Translations under genes and position numbers: made by a program
Assembly: GCA_947624705.1 (NCBI GenBank)
Contig: CANQLL010000003.1
Coordinates: forward strand, 1-44,556
DNA length: 44,556 bases
Reading direction: 5' to 3'
From: an uncultured Bacilli bacterium
GTDB taxonomy: Bacteria; Bacillota_I; Bacilli_A; RF39; UBA660
Notes under the pieces: model-generated
The model's database searches: none
The model's input: only the letters and a program-made list of their open reading frames with translations
What the model was told of the DNA's origin: nothing
In this document: in pieces, positions 38,356 to 44,556 of the stretch
How positions within the stretch are numbered: position 1 is the first letter of the stretch
How the letters are laid out: every line of letters begins with the position of its first letter

Positions 38356-39909
38356 TTATGTCGTATTTTTAAATGTAAATATAATATCTATCCTTTTATC
38401 TTGATAGATATAAATTTTTTCTACTAAATTTATGATTAATTCTCTTGATAGATTTTCAATTGATAAAAATTTATCAATGTATTTTTCTATTTTTTTATTA
38501 TCTATTTTATTTGATTCTTGATTTTTTAATTTAGCAATATTTTTTTGATTATCTTCTATTTCTTTTTTGATATTTTTCCTTATTCTTAAATATTGTGATT
38601 CATCAATAAAACCTTTTAATCTATCCATATAAGTTTTATCTAAATTTTCAGTTAGTTTATTATTTGTAAGTTCTAAACTTTCAATTTGTTTTTTTATTTT
38701 TAAATTGTTGTCTGCAAATTTTATATTTCCTATAGAATCTTTTATTTTCTTTTTATCAAGGTACTTCTTACAAACATCTTTAATATTATCTAAAATAACA
38801 CGCTCTAATGTTTCATAATTATTTGTATGAGTAGTACAAACATGATACTTTGAGTAAGTTCTATAATAATTGCAAGTAGTATAACTTCTACCTGTTTTAT
38901 TTTGATATCTTATCGTTATTCGATGTTTACAATCTCCACAATATAAAAGGCCATCTAATAAATAAAATCTTTTTTTCTCTGGTCTTTTTACATTTTTAGG
39001 AAGAAGAGTTTGAACATAATTAAAAGTATCTCTATCTATTATAGCTTCATGAGTATTTTTTACAATGATATAGTCTTTAGGATTATTTTTAACTGTCTTT
39101 TTTAATTTATAATTAATCTTTTTAGTTTTTCCTTGTACTGAATCTCCCACGTAGATTTGATTAGTTAAAATTGCTTTTATTGTTGTATCAACCCATACAC
39201 CAAGTTCTTTTGAAATACATTTACTACTCTTTGTATTCCATACATAATTGTAGTAAGATGCTGGTGTTTTAATTTTTCTTTTGGTTAATTCTTGGGCTAT
39301 GTAATGATAAGTATTGCCTTTTAACGCTAAATCGAAGATTAATCTAACGGTCTTTGCTTGTTCTTCATTTATTATTAGATGATTTTTATTATTTGGATCT
39401 TTCATATAGCCAAAAGGACATCTACCTGATACATATAAACCATCTTTCATTCTTGAATGTAAACTAGACTTTACTTTTTTAGAAATATCTTTGGCATACA
39501 TATCATTCATTATGGCCTTAAAAGGTGCTATATCATTATTGGTATTATCTATGAATGTATCTATTCCATCATTGATAGCAATATATCTTATATTATTGTT
39601 GGGAAAATATTTTTCTATTAACTCGCCGGTGCCGATATAATCACGACCCAATCTTGACATATCTTTAGTAATAATCATATTTATTTTATTATTTTCTATA
39701 TCTTTAATCATTTTCTTAAAAGCTGGTCTTTCAAAATTAGTGCCAGTAAATCCATCATCCACATATTCATCAATAACATTATAATTATTTTCTTTAACAT
39801 ATTGATTAAGTAAACTTCTTTGACTAACAATACTATCAGATTCAATATTTCCATCATCTCTTGATAATCTTATATAAAGTCCGACTTTAAAACTATTATT
39901 GCCGATCAT
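38356..39909 (-). CDS. Large serine recombinase
   Basis: A site-specific recombinase of 517 residues that cuts and rejoins DNA through a 5'-phosphoserine. The N-terminal resolvase domain has VGLYIRLSRDD with nucleophile S16, DDGFTGTNFERPAFKKMI, and TKDMSRLGRDY; the recombinase domain (about 165-280) contains CPFGYMKDP; the zinc ribbon is LYCGDCKHRI...CNYYRTYSKYHVC (about 322-360); a coiled coil (about 400-465) follows. It is closest in style to TndX/TnpX-type enzymes of Clostridia; SpoIVCA of skin elements belongs to the same broad class. The start overlaps the preceding ORF (TAATG). The position at the element edge is typical. Confidence 0.95.
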   Translation of the reverse strand: MIGNNSFKVGLYIRLSRDDGNIESDSIVSQRSLLNQYVKENNYNVIDEYVDDGFTGTNFERPAFKKMIKDIENNKINMIITKDMSRLGRDYIGTGELIEKYFPNNNIRYIAINDGIDTFIDNTNNDIAPFKAIMNDMYAKDISKKVKSSLHSRMKDGLYVSGRCPFGYMKDPNNKNHLIINEEQAKTVRLIFDLALKGNTYHYIAQELTKRKIKTPASYYNYVWNTKSSKCISKELGVWVDTTIKAILTNQIYVGDSVQGKTKKINYKLKKTVKNNPKDYIIVKNTHEAIIDRDTFNYVQTLLPKNVKRPEKKRFYLLDGLLYCGDCKHRITIRYQNKTGRSYTTCNYYRTYSKYHVCTTHTNNYETLERVILDNIKDVCKKYLDKKKIKDSIGNIKFADNNLKIKKQIESLELTNNKLTENLDKTYMDRLKGFIDESQYLRIRKNIKKEIEDNQKNIAKLKNQESNKIDNKKIEKYIDKFLSIENLSRELIINLVEKIYIYQDKRIDIIFTFKNTT

Positions 39910-40025
39910 TAACTTATACTCCTACTGAGTAAATTTTCTAATTCTATTTTTAAAACATTAGTTATTATTTCATTTAAAGTTTTTCCATTTTCTTTAAATT
40001 TTAAATTAATTTTATATTTAACCAT
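39909..40025 (-). CDS. Small ORF (38 aa) coupled to the recombinase
   Basis: Too short for the ORF track. ATG at 40025 follows GGAGGT; the product is MVKYKINLKFKENGKTLNEI followed by ITNVLKIELENLLSRSIS, and its TAA overlaps the recombinase ATG by one base. A basic, amphipathic short protein directly before a large serine recombinase is common in related elements. It is a candidate for a directionality or regulatory factor, but this is inference. A perfect inverted repeat encloses its ribosome site. Confidence 0.7.
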   Translation of the reverse strand: MVKYKINLKFKENGKTLNEIITNVLKIELENLLSRSIS

Positions 40026-40058
40026 AGAATTTTATACCTCCAATAAAATTCTATGGTT
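40020..40058 (-). promoter_or_regulatory. Perfect 16-bp inverted repeat around the ribosome site of the recombinase operon
   Basis: AACCATAGAATTTTAT and ATAAAATTCTATGGTT flank the loop TGGAGGT (minus strand). The ribosome site is in the loop and the start ATG is in the 3' arm, so in RNA the start codon would be paired. As DNA it is a strong candidate operator. Confidence 0.7.
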
Positions 40059-40098
40059 CTTAAATTAATAATATTGTAAATTACTGACAAAAATCAAT

Positions 40099-41955
40099 TT
40101 ATCTAATAATTTTGCCAATTTCTTCTATTCCACTTTGCATAGTATTCATTTTCTTTTGTTGCTCCTCAAGATTACTTATTATAACATTAATTTTTTTTAT
40201 ATCATTTGGATTAGTTGCTAATTTTTTTAACGTATATCCATCATTTATAAGCTTATTATTTATAACAATTAGCGTTGCAAGTTCTTTATCATCAATATAT
40301 CCGTCAGACATCATTATATGGTATGCTTCTTGAGCTTTATCTAATTTGTTTCTTAATTGTCCTATTAATCTAGAAAAATCTTTATCATTATTAATTTGAT
40401 TAATTTCTTTTTTTATTTCAGTTTGTTTTTGAGTTTTTATTTCAGAATGAAGTTTTTTATATTTTTCTTGGATCTCTGTTAAGATAATATTTTGTAATCT
40501 AATTTGCATTTCATTATGACTAAGTTCATAAATAGAACGAGTCATTATTTGCTCCAATTCATCTTCATTATTTAATGATTCGATTAGATAAGTTTCATTA
40601 TAAAATATTTCACCTATTAGCTGTTTCTTTTGTTCTTCAGACATTTGATTATTAGGATAGTATCTTTGTACTACTTTTATCATTTCATTAAAATAATAAT
40701 TAAAATCTTTCTTCTTTTTATCTTCTTGATTCATTTGAGAATATTTTTTAATATTGGCATTTTGATTGATATCAATTACTTGTTTTTCTCTTTCAATTAC
40801 CATGTTTTTTATATTAGAAATTATTTTATCTTGTTCAGTAATTAAATTAGGATTTTTAGTCATCTGATTATTAAATTCGGATATATAATTTTTAATCCTA
40901 GTAATATCAGTTTGTGTAAGATTAGGATTTTTTAAATCATGTGCAACTTTTTTTTGTAAACAGATAGTTAAAAATAAATCTAGCTTTTGAGATTCTTCTA
41001 ATGAAGATTCATTCTTTATTTTATTTAATGAATTAAGGATATTAAACATAGGCGGTTTACCTTGATATATTTTATCAGAAACCATTTTAAATTGATCAAA
41101 AAATTCATAGGCTACGATTGAATTTTCATACATTGCTTTAAAAGCTAAATTTTCGCCCATTACAATCTTCATCATTTTTCCATATGAAGTTATCTTATAA
41201 TTACTAGACTGATAATTATAAATATTCTTTTTAAAACCATTACCCATATTGTATAAGAATTGGGATTTATTAACACCAGTCACCCTAAGTGCCTCATCCT
41301 CATTAAAAATTTCATCAAGATATATCGCGTATGCATTTTTTGCATAGAAATCTCTTGCATCTTTACTTTTGTCATCTTTACGAATCACTTTCATACCTGC
41401 TTGTCTTATAGTTAACATTTCATTAGTAGATTGAAGTTTAAAATAATTGGGATACTTTGTATTTAGATTATTGATTAATTGTCTATATTTATTATCATCA
41501 TTTCCATACATCCCTTTAAATGATGTTTGCAAAGCATGACCTAATTCATGATTAAATACATTTAAAGATGCTTTTCTTAATGTCTCGTTATCCACATTAT
41601 GAATTCTATTTTGTAATTTATCCAAGGTTATATCTTCGATAAATTTATAATTCCCTATATATAGTGATTGGTCTTTTGAAGTATAAGCACCTTTAAGAGT
41701 ATTATCTTTATTATATGTTTGATCAAAATCATAATTTCTAATATTATTAACTAATCTATTAATGAAAAAATCTCCAATATCAGAACTATTTACAACTATT
41801 TTAGTCTCATTATTATTAAAATCAGGATTAACATTTTGATAGATTTTTACTCTTCTAATAATATTTTGCCTTATTAAATTAGCTTGCTCAGTACTTAAAT
41901 TATAAACTGACACTATTTCGTTAATTACAATATTAAGTTTTTTTTCAAAATTCAT
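40099..41955 (-). CDS. Putative HELGH zinc metallopeptidase, cargo of the element
   Basis: A 618-residue cytoplasmic protein without signal peptide. LNVFNHELGHALQTSFKG places an HExxH zinc-binding motif at residues 136-140; the acidic IYLDEIFNEDEALRV (about 211-225) could supply the third ligand, as in gluzincins. The preceding 135 residues and the long C-terminal half are helical and K/N-rich, with heptad-like stretches near the end (about 510-610). I recognise no named family. The start is moved to MNFEKK at 41955, which follows GGTGGTGAG; the track's earlier start overlaps this site. It is the only gene in the element beyond the recombinase unit, so it may be a toxin, regulator or host-interaction protease. 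Confidence 0.75.
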   Translation of the reverse strand: MNFEKKLNIVINEIVSVYNLSTEQANLIRQNIIRRVKIYQNVNPDFNNNETKIVVNSSDIGDFFINRLVNNIRNYDFDQTYNKDNTLKGAYTSKDQSLYIGNYKFIEDITLDKLQNRIHNVDNETLRKASLNVFNHELGHALQTSFKGMYGNDDNKYRQLINNLNTKYPNYFKLQSTNEMLTIRQAGMKVIRKDDKSKDARDFYAKNAYAIYLDEIFNEDEALRVTGVNKSQFLYNMGNGFKKNIYNYQSSNYKITSYGKMMKIVMGENLAFKAMYENSIVAYEFFDQFKMVSDKIYQGKPPMFNILNSLNKIKNESSLEESQKLDLFLTICLQKKVAHDLKNPNLTQTDITRIKNYISEFNNQMTKNPNLITEQDKIISNIKNMVIEREKQVIDINQNANIKKYSQMNQEDKKKKDFNYYFNEMIKVVQRYYPNNQMSEEQKKQLIGEIFYNETYLIESLNNEDELEQIMTRSIYELSHNEMQIRLQNIILTEIQEKYKKLHSEIKTQKQTEIKKEINQINNDKDFSRLIGQLRNKLDKAQEAYHIMMSDGYIDDKELATLIVINNKLINDGYTLKKLATNPNDIKKINVIISNLEEQQKKMNTMQSGIEEIGKIIR

Positions 41956-42034
41956 TTGACTCACCACCTATAGTTATAATAACATTTTTCATAATTTTTA
42001 TTTTTTAAATATTCATTATTTCCCATAAAAACTG

Positions 42035-42041
42035 TATCCCC
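42035..42041. repeat. Attachment-site core, distal side
   Basis: TATCCCC (minus strand GGGGATA), the copy adjoining the N-terminal LysM fragment. The following base differs from the other copy, which limits the shared core to seven bases. Confidence 0.8.
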
Positions 42042-42227
42042 CTTTTCAATTGTATAATATTCAAAATATTGTTCTTTATTTTTGGGAACAACTATTTCCA
42101 TTCCCGCTCTTAAATAATTAACATTTTCTAAATTATTTAATTCTTTTAATACTTCAATTGAAGTATTAAATTTTTGGGCTATTACTTTTAAATCTTCGCC
42201 ACTTTTTAAAAGATATTTATCATACAT
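42035..42227 (-). pseudogene. N-terminal part of the split triple-LysM gene
   Basis: ATG at 42227 follows AGGAGTGATTAAGT. The product opens with LysM 1 (MYDKYLLKSGEDLKVIAQKF, NTSIEVLKELNNLENVNYLRAGMEIVVPKN) and the first residues of LysM 2 (YYTIEKGD), then meets the element. The ORF in the track runs on to 41961 through 24 element-encoded residues (VFMGNNEYLKNKNYEKCYYN and so on) that do not resemble LysM. A sigma-K-type promoter precedes it. The complete gene would encode three LysM modules in 151 residues, similar in kind to small LysM proteins of the spore envelope. Confidence 0.85.
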
Positions 42228-42246
42228 ACTTAATCACTCCTAATAG

Positions 42247-42273
42247 TAAGATATGATAAACTCCTAATTTTGT
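42247..42273 (-). promoter_or_regulatory. Sigma-K-type promoter of the split LysM gene
   Basis: Minus strand AC (42273-42272), 16 bases, CATATCTTA (42255-42247), an exact fit to AC-N16-CATANNNTA with the same spacing as the promoter of the CotZ-like gene. It would start transcription just before the LysM ribosome site. Confidence 0.6.
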
Positions 42274-43379
42274 TATTTAAAAACAAAAATCATTTTTTCA
42301 AAATTAAAATTCCATTCAAAATTTTCTAGTAATAATATTTCTCCTTCTTTAGGAGAATAACTATATAATTTATTTTCCTCTAAATAATAAACAGTATCAT
42401 CTTGTGTATCAATAATTTTTGCATTTTCTTTCTTACTTACTAACCTTTTATTTTCACTATTATATAATTTTAAATATAAATTTTTTTTACTTAAATAATA
42501 ATTATAATCTAATGTTTGAATAAATTTTCTTTCTTTATTTACTAATTCATTTAAAGTTATTTCTTTAAAACCATTTTCATAAATAATTCCTTTATTTTTC
42601 TTATTTCCTACTATTCTCAATTTTTTATGAGATGGTACTATTTCATACTCAATCTTATTTTTCTTATCAACTAAATAAACACTATCTTTATAAGTCCCTA
42701 AAACATAACTATCCATAGAAATATCGTAATCAATATTCCAAATTTCTTTTTTACCATTATCAAAATTAATAATAATAAATTGATTAAAATTATATTCTTC
42801 TTGATAATTAGCTAAAATTAATAAATTATGAATTTTAGCTATTACTTTAAGATTATATACATCTTTATCAGTTATTTTTATATTATCAGTTATATCTTTA
42901 TTTAAATAATAAAAACCTTTGTAATTCCATAATAAATATTTATTAGAGTTTAAATTATGAATTGTAATATTATTAAAATTAATTTTATTATCAATATTAT
43001 TTTCTTTTATTTTATAATGTTTAAGTATTTCTTCATCATTAATTAATCTAATATCTTTTAAAGTATTATTTTCATAACAAACCGGTTTAAGTACTTCTTT
43101 TTTTAAAGAAATACTTAAACATTTATTTTTTTCATTTGTAAAATAATCTAAATTTTCTACTAATTTACGTCCTTTGGTAGATGAAATAAATTCATAATCT
43201 TTGTTATCAATATTTATTTTAAAATAATGAATTTTTAAATCTTTATTATATTCTTCATAAATTTTGTAATTGTTAATTTTATATTCAATTTTATAATTGT
43301 GAGGAAGATGAAAGAGGATAATAATTACAATAATGGTAATTATTATCATATAAAATCTTTTTTTAACTTTCTTCTTCAT
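42273..43379 (-). CDS. Membrane-anchored hypothetical protein, beta-rich (368 aa)
   Basis: A basic start (MKKKVKKRF) and one hydrophobic helix (about residues 10-27) predict an N-terminal anchor with the rest outside. The external part is rich in short beta-strand patterns of the type NKYLLWNYKGFYYLNKD, DSVYLVDKKNKIEYEI and DTVYYLEENKLYSYSPKEG, which recall a propeller-like repeat, though I cannot assign a family. Its start overlaps the PH-domain gene by 17 bases, so the two are coupled. Composition is very A/T- and K/N-rich. It lies directly upstream of the split LysM gene. Confidence 0.65.
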   Translation of the reverse strand: MKKKVKKRFYMIIITIIVIIILFHLPHNYKIEYKINNYKIYEEYNKDLKIHYFKINIDNKDYEFISSTKGRKLVENLDYFTNEKNKCLSISLKKEVLKPVCYENNTLKDIRLINDEEILKHYKIKENNIDNKINFNNITIHNLNSNKYLLWNYKGFYYLNKDITDNIKITDKDVYNLKVIAKIHNLLILANYQEEYNFNQFIIINFDNGKKEIWNIDYDISMDSYVLGTYKDSVYLVDKKNKIEYEIVPSHKKLRIVGNKKNKGIIYENGFKEITLNELVNKERKFIQTLDYNYYLSKKNLYLKLYNSENKRLVSKKENAKIIDTQDDTVYYLEENKLYSYSPKEGEILLLENFEWNFNFEKMIFVFK

Positions 43380-43803
43380 TAGCTTGATATTTTTGTTTTT
43401 CGCGAATCATATATTCAGTTATTTCTGTTTCAATTTTACTTAAAGCCTTTTTAGAAAGTTTAGAGATGGTAATTACTTCTTTAACTGTATCAATAGTTAC
43501 TCTTCCCCAAATAACTCCTTCTCTTACCGTTAAATCATTATACATATCTGGAGTAATAGAAATAAAACTATAACCCCATAAAACTCTTTTTTTAGCAACA
43601 ATTAATCTTTTATTAGTAATAGCTACAACACAAGTGGAAAATATATCAAATAAACTTAAAGTCTTTTGACCCGTAAAAATAAATAATATTTCTTCTTCAG
43701 GATTTAAGTGTTCTTCTATAACTTTACAATGTTTTTTAATGCGCCAGGCGATTCCGCCTGGATAAGTATTAATATATTCAATTAATTTTTCATAAACTTT
43801 CAT
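43363..43803 (-). CDS. Bacterial PH-domain protein
   Basis: A 146-residue cytoplasmic protein. The core EEILFIFTGQKTLSLFDIFSTCVVAITNKRLIVAKKRVLWGYSFISITPDMYNDLTVREGVIWGRVTIDT has the strand pattern and the TNKRLI motif of bacterial PH (bPH/YvlB-like) domains, and a helical tail follows. The ORF-track start adds 16 residues without a ribosome site; AGAGGTAAAGTTT precedes the ATG at 43803, beginning MKVYEKLIEYINTYPGG. Such domains bind lipids or proteins at membranes, but the role is unknown. Confidence 0.75.
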   Translation of the reverse strand: MKVYEKLIEYINTYPGGIAWRIKKHCKVIEEHLNPEEEILFIFTGQKTLSLFDIFSTCVVAITNKRLIVAKKRVLWGYSFISITPDMYNDLTVREGVIWGRVTIDTVKEVITISKLSKKALSKIETEITEYMIREKQKYQANEEES

Positions 43804-43966
43804 AAACTTTACCTCTAATCTTATTTTACCTATTAATAAAAGATTGCGCAAGGAAAATTTTTAAAAAATTACCAAATAAAAAAAGGAAATTGAAGTTAAA
43901 CCGATAATATATTTAATGAGGGTAATTATTTTTAATTCATAAAAAGAATGGAGGTGAAAATTAATT

Positions 43967-44556
43967 TTGAGTAAAAGAAAAAATGAAAATAACTTTATTC
44001 CCTTAACCTTTGACGGTATCTTTAAAGCTTTATTTAGACATAAAAGATATTTAATTGATTTTCTTAAAGATGTTTTAAAGTATGATATTGTTGATTTAGA
44101 ATATCTTGATTCTTATTTAGAAAAAGCTAATATTTCCACTAAAGAATCTTTCTTAGATGTCTTAGTTAAATTTAATGATGGCACTCATGCCATCATTGAA
44201 ATGCAAAACCAAGATCGTGGGAGTATGGTTACGAGAATTTTTTACTACCTTGGTAAACTAGCTACTAAAAGTTTAAAAACGGGTGAAGATTATAAATTAA
44301 TTAAAAAATATATTGGTATTTGTGTTTTAGATTATAATGACCCACGCTTTACAAATCTTCACAATGTTTGTAAACTATATAATGTAGATACCAAAGAAAT
44401 TCTAACTGATGAATTAGAAATTCATATTATTAATTTAAAAAGTAAAATTATGAATGATAAATTAAAATGGTTAGAAGTATTTAAAGAAGAGGATGATTGG
44501 GATATGGGTAAATATACTGATGAAGAATTAAAAGCTGCTGTTAATGAGTTAAAAAG
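43967..44556 (+). CDS. Rpn/PD-(D/E)XK nuclease-family transposase-like protein, cut by window edge
   Basis: Not in the ORF track because it runs off the window. The frame opens with TTG at 43967 after GGAGGTGAAAA and encodes 196 residues so far: MSKRKNENNFIPLTFDGIFK and onward. The FDGIFKALF motif, SFLDVLVKFNDGTHAIIEMQNQ (catalytic D and E-x-Q at about 62-80) and RIFYYLGKLA are typical of the recombination-promoting nuclease (Rpn/PDDEXK_2) family. These proteins are often scattered in many copies and were first labelled transposases; they nick or cut DNA and may promote recombination. Confidence 0.85.
   Translation, partial: MSKRKNENNFIPLTFDGIFKALFRHKRYLIDFLKDVLKYDIVDLEYLDSYLEKANISTKESFLDVLVKFNDGTHAIIEMQNQDRGSMVTRIFYYLGKLATKSLKTGEDYKLIKKYIGICVLDYNDPRFTNLHNVCKLYNVDTKEILTDELEIHIINLKSKIMNDKLKWLEVFKEEDDWDMGKYTDEELKAAVNELK

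Larger units (their letters stand above)
38338..42041 (-). mobile_element. Serine-recombinase element (3,697 bp) interrupting a LysM gene
   Basis: Unit bounded by TATCCCC at 38338-38344 and 42035-42041. It contains, all on the minus strand, a HELGH putative metallopeptidase, a 38-residue ORF and a large serine recombinase whose stop lies 11 bases from one end. Removal of the unit and one repeat (3,697 bp) joins the LysM halves: 193 + 263 = 456 bases, exactly 152 codons, with the junction GGG GAT AAT TTA TAT (GDNLY), the canonical LysM core. The core has a central GA, as used by TndX/TnpX-type recombinases. No conjugation, phage or resistance genes are present. Confidence 0.88.

Noticed and set aside
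40099-41955. Calling the HELGH protein an ImmA/IrrE-type protease of an ICE
   Set aside because: The protein is far larger than ImmA, and the motif context does not match; only the HExxH motif is shared.
41961-42227. The 88-residue LysM ORF as a complete gene
   Set aside because: After YTIEKGD the sequence leaves the LysM pattern exactly at the TATCCCC repeat; the last 24 codons belong to the element.
1-44556. CRISPR arrays, tRNA or rRNA genes
   Set aside because: No regularly spaced repeat-spacer pattern, tRNA cloverleaf or rRNA sequence was recognised on either strand by reading; a tRNAscan or Infernal run would be decisive.

Overview
The window looks like one contig of a very AT-rich, Gram-positive, spore-forming bacterium of the Bacilli, probably an uncultured gut lineage near the RF39/Erysipelotrichales/Mollicutes side of the group. 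The placement is inferred from gene content: a dcw cluster with mraZ and a PASTA penicillin-binding protein, PrsA, DnaD, UgtP-type glycosyltransferase, spore-coat genes (CotJA/B, CotJC, CotZ-like, YjcZ-like), and many short lipoproteins. The standard bacterial code is used: nusA ends in TGA and no ORF needs TGA as tryptophan. Starts are often preceded by GGTGATA- or AGGAGG-type ribosome sites, and TTG/GTG starts occur.

Layout. 1-250: tail of a DDE transposase. 0.4-4.3 kb (minus): mraZ-rsmH-ftsL-ftsI with an MraZ-type operator; the usual murE/mraY continuation is absent. 4.3-8 kb: unknown genes, including two tandem paralogous four-helix membrane proteins. 8-10.7 kb: divergent glycolipid glycosyltransferase and phosphohexomutase. 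10.7-13.2 kb: a large duplicated-domain surface protein whose promoter spacer holds a run of eight C/G and whose two lectin-like repeats carry GC-rich, NNY-rich patches. 13.2-16.7 kb: two tiny YjcZ-like genes, prsA and three tandem lipoproteins. 16.7-21.4 kb: recX, nrnA, ackA, small genes, thiI. 21.5-24.3 kb: an unknown gene, a probable small RNA, an EIIB-like protein without its cysteine, VanZ-RDD, and a CotZ-like coat gene. 24.3-27.7 kb: nth-dnaD-cca and an unknown gene. 27.8-32.7 kb: a membrane protein, cotJAB-cotJC, a calcium-type P-ATPase and a GNAT enzyme. 32.8-38 kb: a rearranged rimP-nusA-infB operon (short RimP, inserted lipoprotein and DHH phosphoesterase, no ylxQ). 38-42.2 kb: a triple-LysM gene split by a serine-recombinase element. 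42.2-44.6 kb: membrane-anchored and PH-domain proteins, then a partial Rpn/PD-(D/E)XK gene.

The most striking find is at 38.1-42.2 kb. A 3,697-bp unit containing a large serine recombinase, a 38-residue ORF and a HELGH putative metallopeptidase is flanked by a 7-bp repeat (TATCCCC) and cuts a LysM gene in two. Removing one repeat plus the unit joins the halves into one in-frame 456-nt ORF with an intact LysM core at the junction. The gene has a sequence upstream that fits a sigma-K promoter (AC-N16-CATANNNTA), as does the CotZ-like coat gene. This resembles skin-like elements excised from sporulation genes in the mother cell; excision itself cannot be shown from sequence alone. The second find is the surface protein, which combines a likely slippage-prone promoter with hypervariable-looking lectin-type patches.
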